64,000 nt of DNA from Bacillota bacterium (GTDB lineage: Bacteria; Bacillota_I; Bacilli_A; RF39; UBA660): contig JAETPN010000002.1 of the NCBI GenBank assembly GCA_021771185.1, forward strand, positions 1-64,000, read 5' to 3'. Below are positions 16,080 through 24,974 of this stretch, piece by piece. A model generated the notes under the pieces. That model was not told the origin of the DNA, made no database searches, and was given only the letters and a program-made list of their open reading frames with translations. Every line of letters starts with the position of its first letter. Positions within the stretch are counted from its first letter, which is position 1. The position numbers and the translations under genes are program-made.

Positions 16080-18126
16080 ACTATCCCTAAAAAATATTAA
16101 AAAAAGTTTTAAAGATTATACAATTTATTTTTTCACACTTGTTTTAGGAGTAGCAATCTTTTATGTGTTTAATGCTATTGATAGCCAAACTATATATATG
16201 GATGTTACTTCTAACATGGCTGAAATTATTAAATTGATGACCAGTATGTTATCTGGTGTTAGTGTATTTGTCTCATTTGTTTTAGGCTTTTTAATCATTT
16301 ATGCGAATCGTTTCTTAATCAAACGACGAAATAAAGAATTTGGCGTTTATTTAACTCTTGGAATGAGTAAAAAGAAAATTTCTTTATTACTTTTCTTTGA
16401 AACACTTTTTGTAGGACTAATTTCTTTAGTTGTAGGCCTTGGAGTAGGTGTTATGTTATCTCAAGCTATGAGTTTATTAGTCGCCAATTTATTTGAAGCC
16501 AACATGACTGATTTTGCATTCGTATTTTCAACTAGTGCATGTGAAAAAACATTACTATACTTTGGTATAATGTACCTTTTAGTTATGATTTTTAATACCA
16601 TAAATATTAGTAAATGTAAGTTAATTGAACTATTACAATCAAATAAAAAGACGGAAAAAATTCGTCTTAAAAATCCAGTATTATGTACAATTATTTTTAT
16701 CCTATCAACATTTACTTTAGGAACTGCTTACTACTTAGTAACTGGAGGAATTGACCATTTAGATAATGCTAATAAAATTTTCATTCCAATTGCTATGGGT
16801 ATTATCTCAACATTCTTTATATTCTGGTCTTTATCTGGTTTACTTTTAAAAGCATGTATGAGTATAAAAGGACTTTATTATAAAGGATTAAATAGTTTCA
16901 CTTTAAGACAAATAAGTAGTAAAATTAACACCACTGTTTTTTCTATGACTGTTATTTGTTTAATGTTATTTGTTACAGTATGTGTACTTTCTAGTGCCTT
17001 ATCAATTAAAAATGCAATGACAGCCAATATTCGTGAGCTAGCACCTGTAGATGTTAGTTTTAGTAAATATCTTTACCATGAAAATTCTGTTTTTGATGTT
17101 AACACACCACAAGCTGTTTTAGATGACGCTAAAGTAAGTTTAAAAGAAACACTTAAAAATCATGGAATTGATATCAATGAAACATTTAAAGATGTTGTTG
17201 AGATTCCTGTTTATCGAATAGAGGAACTTACGATGAGAGCTACGCTAGGAGAACAGCTAGATGAAATATCAAAGAAATTTAAATATTTAAATTATGATAA
17301 CGAAGAAACAATTATTACCGTTAGTGATTACAATAAAATTGCTAAACTATATGGGAATGAAACTTATTCTTTAAATGATGATGAATATATGATTATTGCT
17401 GATTTCGATAGTATGGTTGAAATTAGAAATATGGCATTAAATGAGGGAGTATCTATTACAATTAATGATAAAACTTATCATCCTAAATATACAGAATGTA
17501 AAGATGGATTTGTTGAAATATCTTCAAACCATATAAATGATGGTATATTTATTGTTCCAGATCATGCAGTAGAAGGACAGATACCTTTTCATGAACTAAT
17601 GGTTGCCAATTTTAAAGAAACTTCAAGAGAAGGAAAAAATAGAGTTAATGATATGATTAATAAAAAAATTAACTCCGCTTGGAATGAAACAACACTAACT
17701 TCTGTAAATACTAAAATTGAAATTACAGACGCAAGTGTTGGGTTAGGTGGACTAGTTACATTCATTGGACTTTATTTAGGAATCATCTTCTTAATTTCTA
17801 GTGCAGCTATTCTAGCGCTTAAGGAATTATCAGAAAGTACAGATAATAAAGAACGTTTCCAAATGTTAAGACGCTTGGGTGCGGATGAAAAAATGATTCA
17901 TAAAGCTTTATTTAGTCAAATTGCTATTTTCTTTATGGCTCCTTTAATCTTAGCTATCATTCATTCTATTTTTGGAATTAAATTCTGCATCTTTATTTTA
18001 GAAACTTTCGGTAGAAAAGGACTTTTATCATCCATTATTATGACTTCTATTTTCTTAGTACTTATTTATGGAGGATATTTTATACTAACTTATATATGCA
18101 GTAAAAATATTATTGAAGAAAATTAG
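16066..18126 (+). CDS. ABC transporter permease, BceB-like
   Basis: A 686-residue permease with the BceB layout: about ten helices (first pair near residues 15-35 and 55-80, last four in ~565-680) and one large extracellular domain of ~200 residues (about 325-545). The N-terminal [21 protein letters not shown] is typical of the family. BceAB transporters free lipid II-cycle intermediates from peptide antibiotics and signal to the kinase. The extracellular domain that would set substrate range shows no recognisable motif. Start may be either of the adjacent ATG codons at 16066 and 16069. Confidence 0.9.
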   Translation: MMLFKLSLKNIKKSFKDYTIYFFTLVLGVAIFYVFNAIDSQTIYMDVTSNMAEIIKLMTSMLSGVSVFVSFVLGFLIIYANRFLIKRRNKEFGVYLTLGMSKKKISLLLFFETLFVGLISLVVGLGVGVMLSQAMSLLVANLFEANMTDFAFVFSTSACEKTLLYFGIMYLLVMIFNTINISKCKLIELLQSNKKTEKIRLKNPVLCTIIFILSTFTLGTAYYLVTGGIDHLDNANKIFIPIAMGIISTFFIFWSLSGLLLKACMSIKGLYYKGLNSFTLRQISSKINTTVFSMTVICLMLFVTVCVLSSALSIKNAMTANIRELAPVDVSFSKYLYHENSVFDVNTPQAVLDDAKVSLKETLKNHGIDINETFKDVVEIPVYRIEELTMRATLGEQLDEISKKFKYLNYDNEETIITVSDYNKIAKLYGNETYSLNDDEYMIIADFDSMVEIRNMALNEGVSITINDKTYHPKYTECKDGFVEISSNHINDGIFIVPDHAVEGQIPFHELMVANFKETSREGKNRVNDMINKKINSAWNETTLTSVNTKIEITDASVGLGGLVTFIGLYLGIIFLISSAAILALKELSESTDNKERFQMLRRLGADEKMIHKALFSQIAIFFMAPLILAIIHSIFGIKFCIFILETFGRKGLLSSIIMTSIFLVLIYGGYFILTYICSKNIIEEN

Positions 18127-18150
18127 TAGATGAATTCATCTACTAATTTT
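18121..18150 (+). terminator. Intrinsic terminator
   Basis: Near-perfect 28-bp palindrome centred at 18134/18135 followed by TTTTG, overlapping the permease stop. A TATAAT for the next gene follows closely. Confidence 0.7.
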
Positions 18151-18185
18151 GTTATAATAGAGTTAGTTTAATAAGGAGGATAAAT

Positions 18186-18824
18186 ATGGCATTTGATTAT
18201 AAAAAAGAATATAAAGAATTTTATATGCCTAAGAATAAACCTAGTATTGTAGATATTCCTAAAATGAATTATCTTGCAGTAAGAGGAAAAGGGAATCCTA
18301 ATGATGAAAATGGGGATTATAAAAATACGATAGGTTTATTATATGGTGTTGCTTATACAATTAAAATGAGTTATAAAGGTGATCATCAAATTGATGGATT
18401 TTTCGAGTATGTAGTACCACCATTAGAAGGTTTTTGGTGGCAGGAGAATACCAAGGGTATGGATTACAATAGAAAAGATGATTTACAGTTTATATCCATC
18501 ATAAGATTACCTGATTTTGTGACAAAAGAAGATTTTCTTTGGGCTATTACTGAAGCAACAAAAAAGAAGAAACAAGATTTTTCAAGGGTTGAATTTTTCA
18601 CTTATGATGAAGGCACTTGTGTACAATGTATGCATATAGGTTCTTATGATGATGAACCGAAAACAGTAGAAGCGATGCACAAGTATATGAAAGAAGAAGG
18701 GTATGAATTAGACATCACAGATACAAGGTATCATCATGAAATCTATTTAAGTGATCCACGTAAATGTGATACAAGTAAATTAAAAACAGTAATAAGGCAT
18801 CCTATTAAAAAAGTGAATAATTAA
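18186..18824 (+). CDS. GyrI-like small-molecule-binding protein
   Basis: A 212-residue stand-alone GyrI-like/SOUL-BRE fold protein: AFDYKKEYKEFY at the start, then YLAVRGKGNPND, a VVPPLEGFWW strand, and RHHEIYLSDPRK-type ending (YHHEIYLSDPRKCDTSKLKTVIRHPI). These proteins bind or hydrolyse small lipophilic molecules, and some protect against gyrase inhibitors. AAGGAGG gives a strong start. A short ORF at 20210-20344 repeats its first codons, see there. A bile salt hydrolase follows. Confidence 0.8.
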   Translation: MAFDYKKEYKEFYMPKNKPSIVDIPKMNYLAVRGKGNPNDENGDYKNTIGLLYGVAYTIKMSYKGDHQIDGFFEYVVPPLEGFWWQENTKGMDYNRKDDLQFISIIRLPDFVTKEDFLWAITEATKKKKQDFSRVEFFTYDEGTCVQCMHIGSYDDEPKTVEAMHKYMKEEGYELDITDTRYHHEIYLSDPRKCDTSKLKTVIRHPIKKVNN

Positions 18825-18878
18825 GAATATAATGAACAAAATAAAGTTATAAAAGATTTTATTCTAGGAAGGAGACTT

Positions 18879-19853
18879 ATGTGTACAGCTACAACTTATA
18901 AAACGAAAGATTGTTATTTTGGTCGTACATTAGACTACGACTATTCCTATCAAGAAGAAGTAACCATTACACCACGCCATTATTCCTTTCAGTTTAAACA
19001 TGTTCATGAAGTAAAAAGTCATTATGCGATGATTGGTATGGCCCATGTAGAAAGTGATTATCCTTTATATTATGACGCTATTAATGAAGAAGGTTTAGGA
19101 ATGTGTGGTCTTAATTTTGTTGGAAACGCAGTTTACCAAAAACCAGTAGAAGGTAAAGATAACATTGCTACTTTTGAACTGATCCCATGGATTTTAAGCC
19201 AATGTAAAACAGTAAAAGAAGCACGCAATCTTCTTTCAAATATTAATATAGTAAATACTGAATTTTCTAAATCATTACCACCAGCTCAGCTACATTGGAT
19301 GATTTCAGATAGTATAGAATCAATTACGGTTGAGGCAGTGGAAGAGGGATTAAACATTTATGATAACCCCATTGGTGTTTTAACTAACAATCCGCCATTT
19401 GGGGAACAGTTATTTAACTTAAATAATTATATGGGTTTATCTGCCAAAGAACCTGAGAATCTTTTTGCTTCCGATTTAGATTTAAAAACTTATAGTAGGG
19501 GAATGGGCGCACTTGGACTTCCTGGCGATTTATCTTCTATGTCTCGTTTTGTTCGAGCTACATTTACTAAAATGAATGCTGTATCAGGAACTAGTGAAAA
19601 GGAAAGTGTTAGTCAATTCTTTCATATTTTAAACGCTGTAGAACAACCTAGAGGATGTTGTATCATCGATAATGATAAATATGAAATAACTATTTATACA
19701 TCTTGTGCCAATTTAAATAAAGGAATTTATTACTATACAACATATGATAATCATCAAATCACTGCAGTTGATATGCATCAAGAGGATTTAGATGGTAGTA
19801 CTCTAATTTGTTATCCATTAATAAAAGAAGAACAAATCAAAATGCAAAATTAG
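18879..19853 (+). CDS. bsh: Choloylglycine hydrolase (bile salt hydrolase/penicillin V acylase family)
   Basis: A 324-residue Ntn hydrolase. Cys2 (MCTA) becomes the N-terminal nucleophile after Met removal; FGRTLDYDYSY supplies the conserved Arg and Asp; GLNFVGNA, VLTNNPPF (Asn) and SRFVRATF (Arg) match bile salt hydrolase positions. The enzyme cleaves the glycine or taurine amide of conjugated bile acids in the cytoplasm. GGAAGGAG precedes the ATG. Penicillin V acylases share this fold, but the GLPGDLSSMSRFVRA block favours bile salts. It is strong evidence for a vertebrate gut habitat. Confidence 0.9.
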   Translation: MCTATTYKTKDCYFGRTLDYDYSYQEEVTITPRHYSFQFKHVHEVKSHYAMIGMAHVESDYPLYYDAINEEGLGMCGLNFVGNAVYQKPVEGKDNIATFELIPWILSQCKTVKEARNLLSNINIVNTEFSKSLPPAQLHWMISDSIESITVEAVEEGLNIYDNPIGVLTNNPPFGEQLFNLNNYMGLSAKEPENLFASDLDLKTYSRGMGALGLPGDLSSMSRFVRATFTKMNAVSGTSEKESVSQFFHILNAVEQPRGCCIIDNDKYEITIYTSCANLNKGIYYYTTYDNHQITAVDMHQEDLDGSTLICYPLIKEEQIKMQN

Positions 19854-19883
19854 AAAAAGGTAAATCGTTAAGATTTACTTTTT
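19854..19883 (+). terminator. Intrinsic terminator
   Basis: Stem GTAAATC with GATTTAC flanked by A and T runs, after the bile salt hydrolase gene. Confidence 0.65.
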
Positions 19884-19925
19884 GTGTGTTATAATAAAAT
19901 TAATAAAAAGAAAACAGGTGTTAAA

Positions 19926-20174
19926 ATGAAAACAAACTTATTACAAATTCCTGGTGTAGGAATTGCGACGAAACAGAGTATGAACGATTTAGGAATTACT
20001 TGTGTAGAAGACCTAAAGGGTAAAAATCCAGAAGATTTATATAAACAAGAATGTGAGCAAAAAGGTGTTTTAATTGATCGCTGTCAACTTTATGTGTATC
20101 GCTGTGCGGTATATTATGCTGAAACAGAAAATCCAGAGCCTGAAAAGTTAAAATGGTGGTATTGGAAAGATTAA
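19926..20174 (+). CDS. Helix-hairpin-helix protein, Cdd1/pathogenicity-locus family
   Basis: An 82-residue protein: a helix-hairpin-helix (LLQIPGVGIATKQSMNDLGI) followed by VEDLKGKNPEDLY and several conserved Cys (YKQEC, DRCQLYVYRCAVY), ending KWWYWKD. This is the Cdd1 family, named after a C. difficile pathogenicity-island neighbour but widespread, of unknown function; the HhH suggests DNA binding. The start is the ATG at 19926 behind AGGTG; a longer upstream frame contains the promoter TATAAT. Confidence 0.75.
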   Translation: MKTNLLQIPGVGIATKQSMNDLGITCVEDLKGKNPEDLYKQECEQKGVLIDRCQLYVYRCAVYYAETENPEPEKLKWWYWKD

Positions 20175-20209
20175 AAACATTATATTAAATTTAATTGTAA
20201 ATAATAACG

Positions 20210-20344
20210 ATGAATAGTAAGGGTGTAAAGAAGATTGGAGATTTAAATATAGCTTTTGATTATAAGAAAGAATCAAAAGAATTTGTCTATGAAGTTGGTA
20301 AAATATCAATGAAAGATAAAACAATAATTTTCAATAAAATATAA
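20210..20344 (+). pseudogene. Short ORF, likely remnant of a GyrI-like paralogue
   Basis: An open frame of 44 codons. Codons 14-23 read IAFDYKKESKEF, almost the start of the GyrI-like protein at 18186 (MAFDYKKEYKEF), and the DNA matches too (about 33 of 37 bases near 20249-20286). After that the sequences differ. No good ribosome binding site is seen. It may be a decayed copy, or a short gene that picked up this segment. Only the local similarity is firm. Confidence 0.4.
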
Positions 20345-20432
20345 TCAGAAATTTATATAATTCAAGTATTACTTCGTGTTAAAAAATACTTTTACATTGT
20401 ATGATGAAAATGTGAAAGGAGAAAAAAACTAT

Positions 20433-21143
20433 ATGGATCAAGAAAAAATCGGAAAATTTATTGCTGAGTGTAGAAAAGAAAAAAAGATGACACAACAGGA
20501 TTTAGCGGAAAAGTTAGGAGTAACAGATCGTGCTATTTCAAATTGGGAAAACGGAAAGAATATGCCAGACTTGTCATTATTTAAACCATTATGTATTGAA
20601 TTAGAAATATCACTTAATGATTTAATGAGTGGCGAGAAAGTTAATGAAAAAGAATATCAAGAAAAATTAGAGGAAAATATAATTAATACAATCGATTATA
20701 CTAATAAGAAAATGGAAAATAAAAATAATTTCATTGGATTAATGTTATTCATTTTTGGTATTTTAATTTCAATTACTGCTGTATCAATATTCCCAAGTGA
20801 AAGTAGTTGGGGGAGCATTTACTCAGTATTTGGAGTTATTATATCTTTAATAGGTATAAATAAACTTACTAAAAAATTAACTTATATAAAAAGACTTATA
20901 TGTATCTTTGGATACTATCTAATATTTATGTTAGTATTAATCACAATAGATTATATTGGCGTTATTAATATTCATCAAGCACCAAGATATTCAACAATAA
21001 AAGTTTCAGGCGATAAGATAATATATTATGATACCCTGTTCTATGATGTAGTTAGATGCAATGTTGATGAAGATAATGAAACTTTTAAAGTAATTAAAAA
21101 TCAAAAATATGATAGAGATAATATAGATAAATATTGTAAATAA
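20433..21143 (+). CDS. XRE-family regulator with membrane anchor
   Basis: A 236-residue protein: N-terminal helix-turn-helix (residues ~5-60, MTQQDLAEKLGVTDRAISNWENGKNMPD), a Lys/Glu linker, and three hydrophobic helices (about residues 100-120, 128-145 and 150-175) before a C-terminal extracytoplasmic or cytoplasmic tail. Such membrane-tethered XRE proteins are common in gut Firmicutes. The ATG at 20433 with AAAGGAG upstream is chosen; the in-frame upstream codons from 20376 lack a ribosome binding site. Target genes are unknown. Confidence 0.8.
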   Translation: MDQEKIGKFIAECRKEKKMTQQDLAEKLGVTDRAISNWENGKNMPDLSLFKPLCIELEISLNDLMSGEKVNEKEYQEKLEENIINTIDYTNKKMENKNNFIGLMLFIFGILISITAVSIFPSESSWGSIYSVFGVIISLIGINKLTKKLTYIKRLICIFGYYLIFMLVLITIDYIGVINIHQAPRYSTIKVSGDKIIYYDTLFYDVVRCNVDEDNETFKVIKNQKYDRDNIDKYCK

Positions 21144-21248
21144 TAAATTACAACAAGAATATCAATTGTGAAAGAACCATTTTATATAATGACTTTTATT
21201 GATAGAAAAAGTAAAAGTTAAGTTATAATAAGTAAGGGAGAGAGAATT

Positions 21249-21605
21249 ATGGCAAGAGTATTAAAAAATAAAGAATTAGTAAATACAAGGTTGGCAACTA
21301 ATTATGGTGGTTGGATGTATTGTGATACATGTAATGAAAATATAGGATATTTATGTTATTCAACTTATGATAAGTTAGAATTAAAATATAAATGTAATTG
21401 TGGTAGTATTGGTAGTGCATTATTAGATTTTGAGGATAGTAAAATAGGTAAAAATTGTAATGATGAATTAATTCTTGTGAAGAATAGATTTTGTTGTCCA
21501 ATAGATAATGAACCATTAATTACAATATTGGATAAAAAGGTATCTAGTTATGAGATGAAAATTACTTGTAAATCTTGTGAAAGTATATATAAAAAAGTTA
21601 AATAG
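21249..21605 (+). CDS. Cys-rich zinc-ribbon-like protein of unknown function
   Basis: A 118-residue protein with two clusters of metal-ligand-like Cys: CDTC...CNCG (residues ~24-57) and CCPIDN...CKSC (~78-113), suggesting two zinc ribbons. AGGGAGAG precedes the ATG. I do not recognise the family. It stands alone between the XRE gene and a terminator at 21659. Zinc-ribbon proteins often bind nucleic acids, but nothing else supports that here. Confidence 0.65.
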   Translation: MARVLKNKELVNTRLATNYGGWMYCDTCNENIGYLCYSTYDKLELKYKCNCGSIGSALLDFEDSKIGKNCNDELILVKNRFCCPIDNEPLITILDKKVSSYEMKITCKSCESIYKKVK

Positions 21606-21658
21606 ATATTATAATGGAAAGAGAAGTTTTTATTTATAAATCTAGAGTAATATAAAAG

Positions 21659-21682
21659 ACAAACGAGTACGTTTGTTTTTTT
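21659..21682 (+). terminator. Intrinsic terminator
   Basis: Stem ACAAACG with CGTTTGT, loop AGTA, then a run of T. Confidence 0.8.
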
Positions 21683-21697
21683 GTTAAAAATAAAAAC

Positions 21698-21717
21698 TAG
21701 ATATTTCTATCTAGTAA
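21698..21717 (-). terminator. Minus-strand terminator
   Basis: Stem ACTAGATA with TATCTAGT; read on the minus strand it is followed by TTTTATTTTT. It would end a minus-strand transcript across the coding remnant at 21754-21921. Confidence 0.6.
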
Positions 21718-21753
21718 TATAAAATACACTCTTTTGTATATAATATATTCAAA

Positions 21754-21921
21754 TTATTTTTTTAAAGAAGGGAGTACTTTTCTTTTTAATGCAAGTCTTT
21801 TTTGTCGTTTTTCTTCTTGAAGCATTTTTTCTTCTTCGATTTTTTGTTCTTCTGCTAATTGATTTTGTCTTGTTTCATATAAAATTGGTCGACTCCATTC
21901 AGGACAATCATTTATCTTGAC
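21754..21921 (-). pseudogene. Minus-strand coding remnant without start codon
   Basis: A frame with strongly coding-like composition: CPEWSRPILYETRQ followed by a charged helix rich in Glu, Lys and Gln and a stop at 21754, with a terminator beyond. No ATG, GTG or TTG opens it in a useful place, and the tRNA-Met terminator lies just upstream. It looks like the 3' end of a lost gene. The remainder of 21606-21975 shows only AT-rich sequence and the two terminators. Confidence 0.3.
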
Positions 21922-21939
21922 AAAAAATTTTTTAAAAAT

Positions 21940-21968
21940 AAAAAAAGCCTTGAAATAAGACTTTTAAA
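21940..21968 (-). terminator. Terminator of tRNA-Met
   Basis: On the minus strand: AAAAGTCTT, loop ATTTC, AAGGCTTTT, then T run; nine pairs including one G-U. Confidence 0.75.
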
Positions 21969-21975
21969 ATCAATA

Positions 21976-22052
21976 TGGTGGCGACGAGTGGATTCGAACC
22001 ACCGACCTACTGGGTATGAACCAGGTGCTCTAGCCAACTGAGCTACATCGCC
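21976..22052 (-). tRNA. tRNA-Met (CAT), elongator type
   Basis: A complete 77-nt cloverleaf on the minus strand: acceptor GGCGATG/CGTCGCC, D arm GCTCAGTTGGCTAGAGC, anticodon loop with CAT in CTGGTTCATACCCAG, T arm GGTTCGAATCC, encoded CCA. The first base pair is G-C, so it is not an initiator. A tRNA-Ile with lysidine-modified CAT cannot be fully excluded. Confidence 0.93.
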
Positions 22053-22252
22053 ATTTGCAACAATCTAATAATATCATATTTCAAATTATTTGACAATACT
22101 TGATTTGATATTTTTTTAAAAAATTACATTAAGTTATAGAACTTCATTTGATTATATAGCGAAGGGGGCATGTTTTCTATGATTCTTTGAATTTTCTTGT
22201 ATTCATTCGACAATTAGTGATATAATGAATTTACTTTAAAGGAGGGGATAAA

Positions 22253-24007
22253 ATGACAAAAACAGAGGAAAAGAAAAAATATGATATACATGAGTTTAAG
22301 ACTATTTTTCACTATTTAAAACATCATAAAGTAAGATTGGTTATTTATATTATTTTATCTATATTAATTATGCTTCCAGAAGTACTAAGAGCATTTATAT
22401 GGGGACTTACTTTAGAAGCATTAGTGGCTAAAGATCTTACTAAATTTTTCATTTATTTAGGAATTTCACAATTTATTTCAATAAATGCCTGGTCTATTTT
22501 ATCAAATCCACGCAATAAGATTTATAATACACTACAAATTGAATTTACGAAAAATTTATCAAAAGATTTATATAGAAAAATAGATAAATTACCCGCACGT
22601 GCTTTTGAAGAAATTGGGGTAGGGGAATTTACAAATCGTTTATCTCATGATCCAGAGCAAATTATTAGCTTACTTAATAAACTGATTAATTTAACTTTAA
22701 GAAGTTTTGTGGCTGTATTCGCAGTAATCTTAGCCTTTAAAATTTCATGGTTTTTAGGACTTGAAATTATTATTTTCGCATTTATTATGGGATTTGTTGC
22801 AGCTAAGTATTTTCCAAAGATTAAAGAAATACAAAAGAGTATTCGTAAAGAATCAGATACGTTAGTAAAACATGCGACAGAAAATATTACAGGTATTCGA
22901 GAAATAAAGTCTTTGGGAATAAAAGAAAATATCGAAACTATTTTATTTAAAGATTTTGATACAATGTATAAACACTCCAAAGAAATATCAAACAAAGAAG
23001 CCGATTATTATGCGATTAATAATGCTTTATATTTCATTATGCAATTTCTCATTCTTTTTACTTGTGGTTACTATTTTATTCAAGGGAATGTAGCCTATAG
23101 TGTATTTATTATGTTAGAAACATTTATTTGGAGAATTGACTCTGTCGTTGAAAGTTTAAGTGATTTTGGCGTTAACTTTAATAAAGTTATTGTTTCTTTA
23201 GGTAGAATTAATGATATTTTAGAAAATCGTTTATATCCAGATGAAGTATTTGGAAATGTTCATTTAGATGATGTGAAAGGGAAAATTACATTTGAAAATA
23301 TTAATTTTAAATATCGTGAAGAAGAAGAAAATACCTTACATGATTTAAATTTAACATTAGAACCTCATAAAAAAATTGCGATTGTTGGACGTAGTGGGAA
23401 TGGGAAAAGTACAATTTTTAATCTATTGCTTCGTTATTTTGATGCGACTAGAGGTATCGTTAAAATAGATGGTGTTGATATCAAAGACTTAACAGAAGAA
23501 AGCTTACGTTCTAACATTTCTGTTATTCGTCAATCACCATTCTTATTTAACATGAGTATTATAGATAATTTTCGTTTAGTTAAATTTGATGTTACATTAG
23601 AAGAAATACGAGATGTATGTAAAAAAGCATATATTGATGACTATATTATGGGTTTACCTGATAAGTATGATACTGTCATTGGAGAAGGTGGGGTAAACTT
23701 ATCTGGTGGACAGAAACAACGTTTAGCTATTGCAAGAACACTTTTATTAAACACCAAAATTATTTTATTTGATGAAGCCACATCCGCACTTGATAATGAA
23801 TCTCAAGAATATATTAAAAAGACCATGGATAAGCTTGTGAAGGATCATACCATTATTATTATTGCCCATCGTCTTTCAACAATCGTTGATGCCGATGAAA
23901 TTCATGTGATTGATCATGGTACAAATGTTGCTTCTGGAACACATCAAGAATTATTGAAATCATGTAAAATATATCAGGCTTTATATCAAACAGAAGATTC
24001 TAATTAA
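22253..24007 (+). CDS. ABC exporter, fused membrane and ATPase domains
   Basis: A 584-residue half-transporter: six helices in residues ~30-310 and an ATPase domain with Walker A GRSGNGKST, signature LSGGQKQR, Walker B ILFDEATSALD and switch His in IAHRLST. It forms a homodimer or a heterodimer with an unlinked partner and exports lipids, drugs or peptides; no substrate gene is adjacent. Both nucleotide sites appear intact, favouring a homodimer. AAAGGAGGGG gives a strong start. Confidence 0.9.
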   Translation: MTKTEEKKKYDIHEFKTIFHYLKHHKVRLVIYIILSILIMLPEVLRAFIWGLTLEALVAKDLTKFFIYLGISQFISINAWSILSNPRNKIYNTLQIEFTKNLSKDLYRKIDKLPARAFEEIGVGEFTNRLSHDPEQIISLLNKLINLTLRSFVAVFAVILAFKISWFLGLEIIIFAFIMGFVAAKYFPKIKEIQKSIRKESDTLVKHATENITGIREIKSLGIKENIETILFKDFDTMYKHSKEISNKEADYYAINNALYFIMQFLILFTCGYYFIQGNVAYSVFIMLETFIWRIDSVVESLSDFGVNFNKVIVSLGRINDILENRLYPDEVFGNVHLDDVKGKITFENINFKYREEEENTLHDLNLTLEPHKKIAIVGRSGNGKSTIFNLLLRYFDATRGIVKIDGVDIKDLTEESLRSNISVIRQSPFLFNMSIIDNFRLVKFDVTLEEIRDVCKKAYIDDYIMGLPDKYDTVIGEGGVNLSGGQKQRLAIARTLLLNTKIILFDEATSALDNESQEYIKKTMDKLVKDHTIIIIAHRLSTIVDADEIHVIDHGTNVASGTHQELLKSCKIYQALYQTEDSN

Positions 24008-24008
24008 A

Positions 24009-24036
24009 AAAACTTGAGAAAAAAATCTCAAGTTTT
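24009..24036. terminator. Bidirectional terminator
   Basis: Stem AAAACTTGAGA with TCTCAAGTTTT between the ABC exporter and the convergent tRNA-Gln. Confidence 0.8.
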
Positions 24037-24045
24037 ATATTTCTT

Positions 24046-24119
24046 TGGCTGCCCCAGCTAGATTCGAACTAGCGCTCACGGAGTCAGAGTCCGATGCCTT
24101 ACCACTTGGCTATGGGGCA
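24046..24119 (-). tRNA. tRNA-Gln (CTG)
   Basis: Minus-strand cloverleaf of 74 nt: acceptor TGCCCCA/TGGGGCA, D arm AGCCAAGTGGTAAGGC, anticodon loop CTCTGAC giving CTG, T arm AGTTCGAATCT, encoded CCA. The U1-A72 pair and the AGCCAAG D arm are typical of bacterial tRNA-Gln. Confidence 0.93.
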
Positions 24120-24223
24120 ATAACTACATATTCATACTAACACACATAACACTTAATTTCAAGTGTTCTTGACGTTGAAAATTAGATTTGTTATTATATA
24201 TTTGATATTTGGGAAGTGATGAT

Positions 24224-24868
24224 ATGAAAATAAATTATCAACAAAAATTAGATGAATTAATTAAGAATTTAAACGGTGAAAGAAAAACACTATTATTACA
24301 AGTTTGTTGTGCACCATGCAGTAGTTATACGATTGAATATTTGAGTGATTACTTTGATATTACATTATTATATTATAATCCTAATATTTCACCAATAGAA
24401 GAATATCAAAAACGTCTTCATGAAGTTGAAAAGTTTATCAACGAATTTCCTAAGGCTAATAATATTAAAATATTACATTGTGACTATGATGGAGTAGTTT
24501 ATGAAAAGATGTCAAAGGGCTTAGAAAATGAAGTAGAAGGTGGTAAACGTTGTTATAAATGTTATGAATTACGTTTAAGAAAAACCGTGGAACTCGCCAA
24601 AGAACATCAGTTTGATTACTTTGGTACTACGTTATCTATTAGTCCATATAAAAACGCAATGTGGCTAAATGAAATAGGCGAACAATTATCTAAAGAATAT
24701 AAAGTCAATTATTTATATGCAGACTTTAAAAAGAAGAATGGGTATAAAAGATCGATTGAATTATCTAATGATTATAAATTATATCGTCAAGATTATTGTG
24801 GATGTATTTATTCTAAACAAGCTCGTGATTTAATAAAAGAAAGAAATCGTTTGAAAGAATCTGTGTAG
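24224..24868 (+). CDS. queH: Epoxyqueuosine reductase QueH
   Basis: A 214-residue DUF208/QueH protein. It has the conserved Cys sets: VCCAPCSS (about residue 27), CYKCYELR (mid-protein) and DYCGCIYS near the C-terminus, which hold an iron-sulfur cluster and iron. QueH performs the last step of queuosine synthesis, reducing epoxyqueuosine in tRNA. The ATG at 24224 follows GGGAAGTG. tgt, the enzyme inserting the Q precursor, lies at 41696, so the pathway is at least partly present. It stands alone between terminators. Confidence 0.9.
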   Translation: MKINYQQKLDELIKNLNGERKTLLLQVCCAPCSSYTIEYLSDYFDITLLYYNPNISPIEEYQKRLHEVEKFINEFPKANNIKILHCDYDGVVYEKMSKGLENEVEGGKRCYKCYELRLRKTVELAKEHQFDYFGTTLSISPYKNAMWLNEIGEQLSKEYKVNYLYADFKKKNGYKRSIELSNDYKLYRQDYCGCIYSKQARDLIKERNRLKESV

Positions 24869-24893
24869 ACCAAAGCTCACGTTGGTCTTTTTG
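24867..24893 (+). terminator. Intrinsic terminator
   Basis: Stem AGACCAA with TTGGTCT, loop of eight, then T run, overlapping the queH stop. Confidence 0.75.
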
Positions 24894-24974
24894 TTTGATA
24901 AATTTGAAACATCTGATTGATGAAATAGCGTTCTAAAAAAATAATAGTTTTCATAAACTATACTAGGTGATTAT

